Below, piece by piece: positions 5,473 through 11,877 of a DNA stretch of 11,877 nt. A program made the position numbers and the translations under genes. The notes under the pieces are model-generated. The model made no database searches and was not told the DNA's origin. It saw nothing but the letters and a program-made list of their open reading frames with translations. Location of the stretch: NCBI GenBank assembly GCA_003240855.1, contig QFNN01000094.1:1-11877 (forward strand), given 5' to 3'. Origin of the DNA: Sphingomonas sanxanigenens (GTDB taxonomy: Bacteria; Pseudomonadota; Alphaproteobacteria; Sphingomonadales; Sphingomonadaceae). Numbering within the stretch: position 1 is the first letter of the stretch; every line of letters begins with the position of its first letter.

Positions 5473-6098
5473 GCGTGCCGATAATGCCAGATCAATAGCG
5501 GGCGAGCGAGAATCAGCCCGGCGATGAAGCCGCCGATATGCGCCGCGATCGCAATCTGAGTCGCGCCGCCCGACATGGCGAGCTCGAACATGATCTGGAC
5601 GACGATCCATGCAGCCGCCAGCCAGGCGACATGAACGAGCGTTGCGGAAAACGGCCCGACGGCGCGCGTTTTCTGCTGGCCGTAGAGCATGGCGTAGGCG
5701 CCGACCACCGCCGAGATCGCGCCGCTCGCGCCGACCATCGGCACCGTGCTCGCCGGCCCCGCCAGATATTGCGCAGCCGCTGCAGCATAGGCGCCGACGA
5801 CATAAAGCAGCAGATAGGGCCGCGCCCCGATCGCGCTCTCTGTGAAGCGCCCGCAAAAAGCGAGCATCAGCATGTTGAAGCCGAGATGGACGAGATTGGC
5901 ATGAAGCAGGGCCGCGCTCAGCGGCGTAAGCCACACAGGCAACGCGCCCGCGACATGGGCCAGGCCGCCCACCCGCGCCGGGATGAACCCGCCCAGCATC
6001 CCGGAAATGTCGAGCCAGCCGGTCAGCCACAGCGCCAGCCAGACGATCGACGTCAGGGCTATGATCGCCTGCGTGTACGGGCCGGGTGGCATCTTCAT
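5469..6098 (-). CDS. Rhomboid family intramembrane serine protease
   Basis: A 209-residue polytopic inner-membrane protein with about six spans, the bacterial rhomboid core without extra domains. The catalytic dyad is intact: Ser125 in GASGAISA and His187 in AHIGGFIAG. The HANLVHLGFNM motif (66-76) supplies the conserved His66, His71 and Asn75 of the second span, which line the oxyanion site. Rhomboids cleave membrane-spanning segments of substrate proteins within the bilayer; the substrate here is unknown. The start chosen is the ATG at 6098, with GAGGG and GAGCGG upstream. A second ATG lies two codons on, and the frame can be opened at a TTG (6125), but that codon lies inside a hairpin. The gene follows greA by 56 bases and overlaps the phosphotransferase start by ATGA. 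Confidence 0.9.
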   Translation of the reverse strand: MKMPPGPYTQAIIALTSIVWLALWLTGWLDISGMLGGFIPARVGGLAHVAGALPVWLTPLSAALLHANLVHLGFNMLMLAFCGRFTESAIGARPYLLLYVVGAYAAAAAQYLAGPASTVPMVGASGAISAVVGAYAMLYGQQKTRAVGPFSATLVHVAWLAAAWIVVQIMFELAMSGGATQIAIAAHIGGFIAGLILARPLLIWHYRHA

Positions 6099-6118
6099 CC
6101 GCTCGAAACCCTCGGGAA

Positions 6119-6147
6119 TGCGCAAGCGGCGATCAGCCGCCCGCGCA
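6119..6147 (-). terminator. Hairpin after greA (terminator or processing site)
   Basis: In the minus-strand RNA, TGCGC GG GCGGC pairs with GCCGC TT GCGCA around the loop TGATC. This gives an unbroken 12-pair stem if two G-U pairs are counted. It starts 7 bases after the greA stop. On the plus strand the same two positions become A-C mismatches, so the structure suits the greA transcript. Only two U follow, so termination may be partial, leaving the rhomboid and phosphotransferase genes at a lower level. Confidence 0.5.
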
Positions 6148-6154
6148 ACGCCGC

Positions 6155-6634
6155 CTAGATGAACTCGATCTTCGACACCGCATACCAGCGGTCGCCCGAC
6201 GGCACGGTCACTTCGATCTCGTCATCGACCTTGCGGCCGATCAGCGCGCGGCCGAGCGGCGAATTATAGGAAATGCGCCCGCCCTTGGCGTCAGCCTCGG
6301 TCTGGCCGACGATCTGGTAGCGCACGGGCTTGTCATTCTCGTCGAGCAGCGTGACGGTCGCGCCGAACACCACCTTGTCGCCCGAAAGCGTGGTGGGATC
6401 GATCACCTGGGCGCGGCTCAGCCGGTCCTCGATGTCGGCGATCGACGCCTCGATCTGGCCCTGGCGCTCCTTGGCGGCGTGATATTCGGCATTTTCCGAA
6501 AGATCGCCGTGCGCGCGCGCTTCCTCGATCGCGTCGATCACTTCGGGACGTTCGACGGTCTTGAGGCGGTGCAGGTCCTCCGAGAGCTTCTTATAGCCCT
6601 CGGCCAGCATCGGCATCTTCTCGACGGTCGCCAT
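6155..6634 (-). CDS. greA: Transcription elongation factor GreA
   Basis: A 159-residue GreA of normal length. GreA enters the secondary channel of RNA polymerase and stimulates cleavage of backtracked RNA, rescuing stalled complexes. The N-terminal coiled coil (about 8-80) begins MPMLAEGYKKLSEDLHRLK and carries the tip motif ARAHGDLSENAEYHAAKERQ (39-58), with the acidic Asp44 and Glu47 that hold the catalytic Mg. The C-terminal FKBP-like domain (about 85-159) includes ISYNSPLGRALIGRKVDDEI and ends VSKIEFI. The start is the ATG at 6634, behind a clear AAGGGTGG; the frame is open three codons further, without support. It lies 79 bases downstream of carB on the same strand, separated by a hairpin, and precedes the rhomboid gene. 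Confidence 0.97.
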   Translation of the reverse strand: MATVEKMPMLAEGYKKLSEDLHRLKTVERPEVIDAIEEARAHGDLSENAEYHAAKERQGQIEASIADIEDRLSRAQVIDPTTLSGDKVVFGATVTLLDENDKPVRYQIVGQTEADAKGGRISYNSPLGRALIGRKVDDEIEVTVPSGDRWYAVSKIEFI

Positions 6635-6664
6635 TCGTTCCACCCTTCGTCAAAAACTCTACCC

Positions 6665-6691
6665 CAAGCGACCCGTTATTCGGGCCGCCCG
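6665..6691 (-). terminator. Hairpin after carB (candidate terminator)
   Basis: In the minus-strand RNA, CGGGCGGCCCG (6691-6681) pairs with CGGGTCGCTTG (6675-6665) around the loop AATAA, giving 11 pairs, three of them G-U. A run of five T follows 8 bases later (6656-6652), farther than in a classic intrinsic terminator. It lies 22 bases after the carB stop. It could end most of the carA-rraB-carB transcript or act as a 3'-end stabiliser. Confidence 0.45.
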
Positions 6692-6713
6692 CCGCTCGAT
6701 ATCAATGTCGGGA

Positions 6714-9700
6714 TCAGGCGTGCGAACGCGAATAATATGACTGGAGCGGGCGGACTTCAAGGGGATGAGCGCGCAGCGCCTCGATCGCGCGCACGGCGGC
6801 GACGCTCGCGGCTGCGGTCGTGAAGTAAGGCACCTTGCCGTTCAGCGCCGATGCGCGGATCGACTGGCTGTCCTTCAGCGACTGCCAACCCTCGGTCGTA
6901 TTGAAGATCAGGGCGACCGCGCCGTCCTTGATCTTGTCGACGATGTGCGGCCGCCCCTGCTGGACCTTGTTGACCATTTCGACCGGAACGCCCTGCGCCC
7001 GCAGATACTCGGCGGTGCCGCCCGTCGCGATGATCTTGAAGCCCATCGAGACGAGGCCCTGCACGCCCGGCAGGATCACCGCCTTGTCGCTGTCCTTGAC
7101 CGAAACGAACACCGTGCCGCCATCGGGCAGGATCGTCCCCGCCCCGATCTGCGCCTTGGCGAAAGCCGTCGCAAAATCCTGATCGATCCCCATGACTTCG
7201 CCGGTGGACTTCATTTCCGGTGAAAGCACCGGATCGACCCCCGGGAAGCGCGCGAACGGAAATACGGCTTCCTTCACCGCGATATGATCGATGCTCCGTT
7301 CGATCGGCGGAAGATCGGCCAGCTTCTCGCCCGCCATCACGCGCGAGGCGATCTTGGCGATCGCATTGCCCGTCGCCTTGGCGACGAAGGGCACCGTGCG
7401 GCTGGCGCGCGGGTTGACCTCGATCAGATAGACGTCGCCGTCCTTGACCGCGAACTGGATGTTCATCAGCCCCTTGACCTTCAGCGCGGTGGCGAGCGCC
7501 ATCGTCTGCCGCTCGATCTCGGCGACGATCGCATCGCTCAGGCTGTAAGGGGGCAGCGAGCAGGCGCTGTCGCCCGAATGGACGCCGGCTTCCTCGATAT
7601 GCTGCATCACGCCGGTCACCACCACGTCGGTGCCGTCGGCGACCGCATCGACATCGACTTCGATCGCATCGCGCAGATAGCGGTCGATCAGGACGGGCGA
7701 ATCGCCCGAAACCTGCACGGCCGTCTGGATATAGTCGTCGAGCTGTGCGGGGCCGTCGACGATCTCCATAGCGCGCCCGCCCAGCACGTAGGAGGGGCGG
7801 ATCAGCACCGGATAGCCGATGCGCTCGGCGACCGCGATCGCCTCGTCGCGGCTGCGCGCGATGCCGTTCTCGGGCTGGCGCAGCTTGAGCGTCGCGACCA
7901 GCTTGGCGAAGCGCTCGCGATCCTCCGCCAGGTCGATCGCATCGGGGCTGGTGCCGAGGATCGGGATGCCGGCATCCTCCAGCGCCTGCGCCAGCTTCAG
8001 CGGCGTCTGCCCGCCAAACTGCACGATCACGCCTTCCAGCGTGCCGTTCGACTGCTCGACATGCAGGATCTCAAGCACGTCCTCAACGGTCAGCGGCTCG
8101 AAATAGAGGCGGTCGGACGTGTCATAGTCCGTGCTCACCGTCTCCGGGTTGCAGTTGACCATGATCGTCTCATAGCCGGCATCGGCCAGCGCAAAGCAGG
8201 CGTGGCAGCAGCAATAGTCGAACTCGATCCCCTGCCCGATCCGGTTCGGACCGCCGCCGAGGATCACGATCTTGCGCCGGTCGGAAGGCTGGGCCTCATT
8301 CTCGGGTTCGCCAAAGGTCGGCGCTTCGTAGGTCGAATACATGTAAGGCGTTTTCGCCTCGAACTCGGCGGCGCAGGTGTCGATGCGCTTGAACACCGGG
8401 CGCACGCCCAGCTTGTGACGCAACCTGCGCACCTCGTCCTCGTTCACTCCGCCGGTCAGCGCGCTGACCGCATCGTGGATCAGCCCCGAACCCCTGGCGA
8501 TGCCCCGGCTCATCCCGTGGCGGACATTGGCCGACTGGAGCGCGAGATAGGCGAGCCGCTTGTCGGAAAAGCCCATCGCCTTCAGCTTGCGCATCCCCGC
8601 CGCATCGCGCGGCAAACCGTTCGCGATAACCTCCTGCTCGGCATCGATGATCTCGCCCAGTCGTTCGAGGAACCAGGGATCATATTTGGCGACCGCATGG
8701 ATCTCGGCGACCGAAAGCCCCTCACGAAGGGCCTGCGCCGCGACAAGCAGCCGGTCGGGCGTCGCGCGCGAGAGCGCCGCGATGATCTCGTCCTTCGGCG
8801 CGCCGACCAGCGCGTCGACGATGTTGAGGCCAGCGAGCCCGGTCTCCAGACCGCGCAGCGCCTTTTGCAGGCTCTCGTGGAAATTACGGCCGATCGCCAT
8901 CACTTCGCCGACGCTTTTCATCGCGGTCGACAGGATCGGCTCGCTGCCCTTGAACTTCTCGAAGGCGAAGCGCGGGATCTTGGTGACGATATAATCGATC
9001 GTCGGCTCGAAGCTCGCGGGCGTCACGCCGGTGATGTCGTTCACGATCTCGTCGAGCGTATAGCCCACCGCCAACTTGGCCGCGACCTTGGCGATCGGGA
9101 AGCCGGTGGCCTTGGACGCCAGCGCCGACGAACGCGACACGCGCGGGTTCATCTCGATGACGACAAGGCGGCCGTCCTTCGGGTTCACCGCGAACTGGAC
9201 GTTCGATCCGCCTGTCTCGACCCCGATCTCGCGCAGCACCGCGATCGAGGCGTTGCGCATGATCTGATATTCCTTGTCGGTCAGCGTCAGCGCCGGCGCG
9301 ACGGTGATGGAATCGCCCGTATGAACGCCCATCGGATCGATATTCTCGATCGAGCAGACGATGATGGCGTTGTCCGCGCGGTCGCGGACCACCTCCATCT
9401 CATATTCCTTCCAGCCGAGCAGCGATTCCTCGATCAGCACCTCGGTGGTCGGGCTCGCGTCGAGCCCCTTGCGCACGATCTCCTCGAACTCGGTGCGGTT
9501 ATAGGCGACGCCGCCGCCCGTGCCGCCCAGCGTGAAGCTGGGCCGGATGATCGCCGGCAGCCCGACCTTGTCGAGCCCCGCCAGCGCCTCGTCGAGCGTG
9601 TGGGCGATCGTCGATCGCGCGCTTTCCAGCCCGATCTTGTCCATCGCGGTGCGGAACTTGGCGCGATCCTCGGCCTTGTCGATCGCCTCGGCGTCGGCGC

Positions 9701-10049
9701 CGATCATCTTCACGCCGAACTTCTCCAGCGTTCCGTCCTCGAACAGCGCCAGCGCGGTGTTGAGCGCAGTCTGCCCGCCCATCGTCGGCAGCACCGCATC
9801 AGGGCGCTCCTTCTCGATGATCTTCGCCACGATCTCGGGCGTGATCGGCTCGACATAAGTCGCATCGGCCAGCTCGGGATCGGTCATGATCGTCGCGGGG
9901 TTGGAGTTGACCAGGATGATCCGGTAGCCCTCCTCCTTCAGCGCCTTGCACGCCTGCGTGCCCGAATAATCGAACTCGCATGCCTGCCCGATGACGATCG
10001 GACCCGCGCCGATGATGAGGATGGAGGAGATGTCGGTGCGCTTGGGCAT
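6714..10049 (-). CDS. carB: Carbamoyl-phosphate synthase large subunit
   Basis: A 1111-residue large subunit, slightly longer than the 1073 of E. coli. It makes carbamoyl phosphate from bicarbonate, two ATP and ammonia channelled from CarA, feeding arginine and pyrimidine synthesis. The first ATP-grasp half (1-400) opens IIGAGPIVIGQACEFDYSG (12-30) and has SFTLGGTGGG (171-180) and EMNPRVSRSSALASKATG (299-316). The linker/oligomerisation region follows (about 400-590). The second half (590-940) repeats the motifs: ILGGGPNRIGQGIEFDYCCC, SYVLGGRAMEIV, and EVNPRASRTVPFVAKATG (877-894). The C-terminal MGS-like allosteric domain (about 955-1100) has IIATGGTAEYL and IFNTTEGWQS. Synthetic and allosteric parts are all present. 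The start is the ATG at 10049 with AGAGG ahead. It lies 52 bases after the RraB-family gene, and no strong terminator or promoter was seen in between. Confidence 0.98.
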   Translation of the reverse strand: MPKRTDISSILIIGAGPIVIGQACEFDYSGTQACKALKEEGYRIILVNSNPATIMTDPELADATYVEPITPEIVAKIIEKERPDAVLPTMGGQTALNTALALFEDGTLEKFGVKMIGADAEAIDKAEDRAKFRTAMDKIGLESARSTIAHTLDEALAGLDKVGLPAIIRPSFTLGGTGGGVAYNRTEFEEIVRKGLDASPTTEVLIEESLLGWKEYEMEVVRDRADNAIIVCSIENIDPMGVHTGDSITVAPALTLTDKEYQIMRNASIAVLREIGVETGGSNVQFAVNPKDGRLVVIEMNPRVSRSSALASKATGFPIAKVAAKLAVGYTLDEIVNDITGVTPASFEPTIDYIVTKIPRFAFEKFKGSEPILSTAMKSVGEVMAIGRNFHESLQKALRGLETGLAGLNIVDALVGAPKDEIIAALSRATPDRLLVAAQALREGLSVAEIHAVAKYDPWFLERLGEIIDAEQEVIANGLPRDAAGMRKLKAMGFSDKRLAYLALQSANVRHGMSRGIARGSGLIHDAVSALTGGVNEDEVRRLRHKLGVRPVFKRIDTCAAEFEAKTPYMYSTYEAPTFGEPENEAQPSDRRKIVILGGGPNRIGQGIEFDYCCCHACFALADAGYETIMVNCNPETVSTDYDTSDRLYFEPLTVEDVLEILHVEQSNGTLEGVIVQFGGQTPLKLAQALEDAGIPILGTSPDAIDLAEDRERFAKLVATLKLRQPENGIARSRDEAIAVAERIGYPVLIRPSYVLGGRAMEIVDGPAQLDDYIQTAVQVSGDSPVLIDRYLRDAIEVDVDAVADGTDVVVTGVMQHIEEAGVHSGDSACSLPPYSLSDAIVAEIERQTMALATALKVKGLMNIQFAVKDGDVYLIEVNPRASRTVPFVAKATGNAIAKIASRVMAGEKLADLPPIERSIDHIAVKEAVFPFARFPGVDPVLSPEMKSTGEVMGIDQDFATAFAKAQIGAGTILPDGGTVFVSVKDSDKAVILPGVQGLVSMGFKIIATGGTAEYLRAQGVPVEMVNKVQQGRPHIVDKIKDGAVALIFNTTEGWQSLKDSQSIRASALNGKVPYFTTAAASVAAVRAIEALRAHPLEVRPLQSYYSRSHA

Positions 10050-10101
10050 TATTTGGCCTCTGGTGAATATTGTACGTCGCCGCTGAAGGGCGAAATCCTG
10101 A

Positions 10102-10470
10102 TCAATACGTTGTCCCGTTCACGGCCATGCAGCCCCAGCCGTCATATTCGACGTCGAACATGATCTCGATCTGCAGGCATTTGCGGGTCAGCGCGCGGAT
10201 CGATTCCTCGTCCACCGCCTGCTCGCATTCGAGGAACAGATAGGTCTCGCCATCCTCGCCGATCTCGCGATCGAGTTCGACGAAGCCGAAGGGCTTGGCG
10301 CCCTCGGCCAAGCGCTGCAGCGCCTCTTCGCTGCCGCGGAAGCTGACGTCGACCGGGCGCGGCACGCGCGGCTTGTCGCCATTGGCGGCGAGATTGGCGA
10401 GCACGTCCCTGTCCGCCTCCCACTCCTCGTCGAGCCGCGACTGGTCGACCTTGGGCAGCTTGATGCTCAT
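10102..10470 (-). CDS. RraB family protein (regulator of ribonuclease E activity B-like)
   Basis: A 122-residue acidic, probably cytoplasmic protein. It begins LPKVDQSRLDEEWEADRDVL (5-24), has PRPVDVSFRGSEEA (37-50) and FGFVELDREI (61-70), and ends with CLQIEIMFDVEYDGWGCMA (98-116). The DGWG motif (110-113) and the helix before it are the recognisable mark of the RraB family, whose E. coli member binds and inhibits RNase E and so alters mRNA decay. Whether this protein acts on RNase E is inferred. Its start overlaps the carA stop as ATGA, so it should be translated with carA, and carB follows 52 bases later. That placement between two subunits of one enzyme is the notable point. Family call by eye, moderately sure. 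Confidence 0.75.
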   Translation of the reverse strand: MSIKLPKVDQSRLDEEWEADRDVLANLAANGDKPRVPRPVDVSFRGSEEALQRLAEGAKPFGFVELDREIGEDGETYLFLECEQAVDEESIRALTRKCLQIEIMFDVEYDGWGCMAVNGTTY

Positions 10471-11633
10471 GGCCTCAGCATCCCCACGAACCGCTCGAAC
10501 AGATAGAAGCTGTCCTGCGGCCCCGGGCTCGCTTCGGGGTGATATTGCACGCTGAACGCCGGCTTGTCGGTCAGTTCGATCCCGGCGTTGCTGCCGTCGA
10601 ACAGCGAGACGTGCGTCGGCCTGGCGTTGGCGGGCAGCGTGCCGGCATCCACCGCAAAGCCGTGATTCATGCTGGTGATCTCGACCGCGCCGTCCGCCAG
10701 CCGCTTGACCGGGTGGTTCGCGCCGCGGTGGCCCTGGTGCATCTTCTCGGTCCTCGCACCGACCGCGAGGCCGAGCAACTGGTGACCAAGGCAGATGCCG
10801 AACAACGGCTTGCCCGTGTCCAGCATCTCGCGGATCACCGGCACCGCATAGTCGCCCGTCGCCGCCGGATCGCCGGGGCCGTTCGACAGGAAGAAGCCGT
10901 CCGGCCCCTCGGCCATCACGTCGGCGAAGCTCGCCGTCGCTGGCAGCACGGTCACCTTGGCGCCGGCCTTCACGAGGTTGCGGAAGATGTTGCGCTTGGC
11001 GCCGTAATCGATCGCGACGACATGGGGGCGCTGATCCTCCAGCCCTTCCTCGCCATAGCCGAAGCCCAGCCGCCAGGGCCCGCCCTGCCAGTCATAGGAT
11101 TGGTCGACCGTCACGTCCTTGGCGAGGTCCATGCCCTCCAGCCCCGGCCAGGCCTTCGCCTTCTCGATCAGCGCGGGGATGTCGAACACGCCGTCGGGCG
11201 CGTGGACGATCACGCCGTTGGGCGCGCCCTCCAGCCTGATCTTGCGGGTCAGCGCGCGCGTATCGATGCCGGCCAGCCCAAAACGGCCATTCTTGCGCAG
11301 CCATTCGTCAAAGCGGCTCGACGCGCGAAAATTGCTCGGCTCGGTCACGTCCTCGCGCACGATGCAGCCCAGCGCATGCGCCGTCGCCGCTTCTATATCC
11401 TCGTCGTTCGTTCCGACATTGCCGATATGGGGGAAGGTGAAGGTCACGATCTGTCCTGCGTAGGACGGATCGGTCATCACTTCCTGATAGCCCGTCATCG
11501 CGGTGTTGAAGCATACTTCGCCCACCGCATGCCCGGCGGCGCCGAATCCTCTCCCCCACAACACTTCGCCCGAGGCAAGAACGAGAGCGCCGGTGGCTCC
11601 TTCGGGCGCGCGCATGGGATTGGCCTCGGCCAT
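10467..11633 (-). CDS. carA: Carbamoyl-phosphate synthase small (glutamine amidotransferase) subunit
   Basis: A 388-residue CarA of normal length, which hydrolyses glutamine and passes ammonia to CarB. The N-terminal domain (about 12-150) has GYQEVMTDPSYAGQIVTFTFPHIGNVG (48-74) and TRALTRKIR (125-133). The class I amidotransferase domain (about 203-388) opens VVAIDYGAKRNI, has FLSNGPGDP (248-256) and the nucleophile Cys281 in GICLGHQLLG, and carries the catalytic His365 and Glu367 in QYHPEASPGPQD. All three triad members are present. The start at 11633 is chosen because AGAGGA stands 11 bases upstream and family likeness begins soon after; the frame stays open further up, and a second ATG lies six codons in. 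It is the first gene of the carA-rraB-carB unit. A candidate promoter with an inverted repeat lies about 30-60 bases upstream. Confidence 0.97.
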   Translation of the reverse strand: MAEANPMRAPEGATGALVLASGEVLWGRGFGAAGHAVGEVCFNTAMTGYQEVMTDPSYAGQIVTFTFPHIGNVGTNDEDIEAATAHALGCIVREDVTEPSNFRASSRFDEWLRKNGRFGLAGIDTRALTRKIRLEGAPNGVIVHAPDGVFDIPALIEKAKAWPGLEGMDLAKDVTVDQSYDWQGGPWRLGFGYGEEGLEDQRPHVVAIDYGAKRNIFRNLVKAGAKVTVLPATASFADVMAEGPDGFFLSNGPGDPAATGDYAVPVIREMLDTGKPLFGICLGHQLLGLAVGARTEKMHQGHRGANHPVKRLADGAVEITSMNHGFAVDAGTLPANARPTHVSLFDGSNAGIELTDKPAFSVQYHPEASPGPQDSFYLFERFVGMLRP

Positions 11634-11665
11634 CGTTTCGGGGGTCCTCTTACGGGTAAACGGGC

Positions 11666-11690
11666 GGCGGGATAGGTGCCGCATCCCGCC
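11666..11690. repeat. Inverted repeat across the carA promoter
   Basis: GGCGGGAT (11666-11673) and ATCCCGCC (11683-11690) are perfect 8-base arms around a 9-base loop. Allowing one bulged base, the outer bases CGGG and CCCG also match. The repeat covers the -10 and most of the spacer of the candidate carA promoter, so it could be an operator; at the RNA level it would fall mostly before the start. Confidence 0.5.
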
Positions 11691-11697
11691 CGGTCAA
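11669..11697 (-). promoter_or_regulatory. Candidate carA promoter
   Basis: On the minus strand TTGACC (11697-11692), a 17-base spacer and TATCCC (11674-11669). The -35 matches five of six consensus bases; the -10 keeps TAT only. An AT-rich stretch, AGATTTTAATAGA, lies directly upstream like an UP element. A start near 11662 would give a leader of about 29 bases to the carA ATG. Confidence 0.45.
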
Positions 11698-11759
11698 TCT
11701 ATTAAAATCTGCGCCGCCGCCCTATGAGGGAGGTTTCCGGAAAGCAGCAGGGAAAGCGC

Positions 11760-11877
11760 ATGATTCGCGACGACATCAAGGCCGCGCTCGTCGAGGCGAT
11801 GAAGAGCGGCGACAAGCCGACGACGGCCACGATCCGCCTCATTCAGTCGGCGGTCAAGAATCGCGACATCGAACTGC
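11760..11877 (+). CDS. GatB/YqeY domain protein (5' part only)
   Basis: The first 39 codons of a gene divergent from carA; the rest is beyond the window. The sequence MIRDDIKAALVEAMKSGDKP (1-20), followed by TTATIRLIQSAVKNRDIEL, matches the start of YqeY proteins, about 150 residues long, which share the tail domain of GatB, the tRNA amidotransferase subunit. A role in tRNA or amide metabolism is supposed from that homology but is not established. The start is the ATG at 11760, behind AGGGA. No convincing -35/-10 pair was found for it in the 126-base gap, though TAAAAT (11703-11708) is a fair -10 without a partner. Confidence 0.9.
   Translation, partial: MIRDDIKAALVEAMKSGDKPTTATIRLIQSAVKNRDIEL

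Noticed and set aside
5473..6030. Upstream extension of the phosphotransferase frame into the rhomboid gene, to 450 residues
   Set aside because: The extra residues are an out-of-frame reading of the rhomboid gene. The ATG at 5472 gives the family's usual 264 residues and an ATGA overlap.
6099..6125. TTG start for the rhomboid gene at 6125
   Set aside because: The TTG falls within the post-greA hairpin and adds nine residues of no family likeness; the ATG at 6098 has purine-rich sequence ahead.
7284..10163. A 959-codon open frame on the plus strand opposite carB
   Set aside because: It is antisense to an unmistakable carB. Its composition (Arg, Asp, His, Leu, Ala rich, without domains) is what the reverse strand of GC-rich coding DNA gives when codons TTA, CTA and TCA are rare.
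11680..11708. A sigma-70 promoter for the GatB/YqeY gene using TAAAAT as -10
   Set aside because: No acceptable -35 lies 16-18 bases upstream; the AT-rich stretch is better explained as an upstream element of the carA promoter.

Overview
The window is a dense, GC-rich stretch of ordinary chromosome, and the gene content points to an alphaproteobacterium, most likely of the Sphingomonadales. This rests on the order eno - ftsB - pdhA, an RraB-family gene between carA and carB, small DUF3618-, DUF4170- and YqjD/YqjE-like genes, and recognisable sphingomonad-style protein sequences. Taxonomy is inferred from the sequence without a database search. No insertion sequence, CRISPR array, tRNA, rRNA or phage gene set was seen.

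Region 1 (1-2459, minus strand): enolase (eno) is followed by the divisome protein FtsB, a small TonB C-terminal-domain protein, and the start of pyruvate dehydrogenase E1 alpha (pdhA, cut by the window edge). Lower glycolysis and acetyl-CoA formation thus sit on the same strand as a cell-division factor.

Region 2 (2588-4681, plus strand): five small genes run divergently from eno. In order they are a YqjD/ElaB-like C-tail-anchored protein with a Lys/Ala/Pro-rich head, a YqjE/holin-X-type two-span membrane protein, a DUF3618 protein, another single-span helical protein, and a DUF4170 protein. A GGAAC-N17-TGTT motif ahead of the first gene resembles promoters of the alphaproteobacterial general stress sigma factor EcfG. 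This is the least understood part of the window and the best candidate for a poorly described system, probably at the envelope. One junction has a 107-base out-of-frame overlap.

Region 3 (4678-6634, minus strand): greA is followed by a rhomboid protease and an APH(3')-like phosphotransferase coupled to it by an ATGA overlap. The phosphotransferase ends head-on against the DUF4170 gene, and the two stop codons share a CTAG tetramer.

Region 4 (6714-11633, minus strand): carA, an RraB-family gene and carB form an apparent operon for carbamoyl phosphate synthesis. Its candidate promoter contains an inverted repeat. A divergent GatB/YqeY gene begins at 11760 and runs off the window.

Intergenic space is scarce. 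The only sizeable gaps are the two divergent promoter regions, 2460-2587 and 11634-11759, each about 126-128 bases. Several short gaps on the minus strand hold RNA hairpins whose stems need G-U pairs and so form properly only in the sense transcript. No gene-free stretch exceeds 300 bases.
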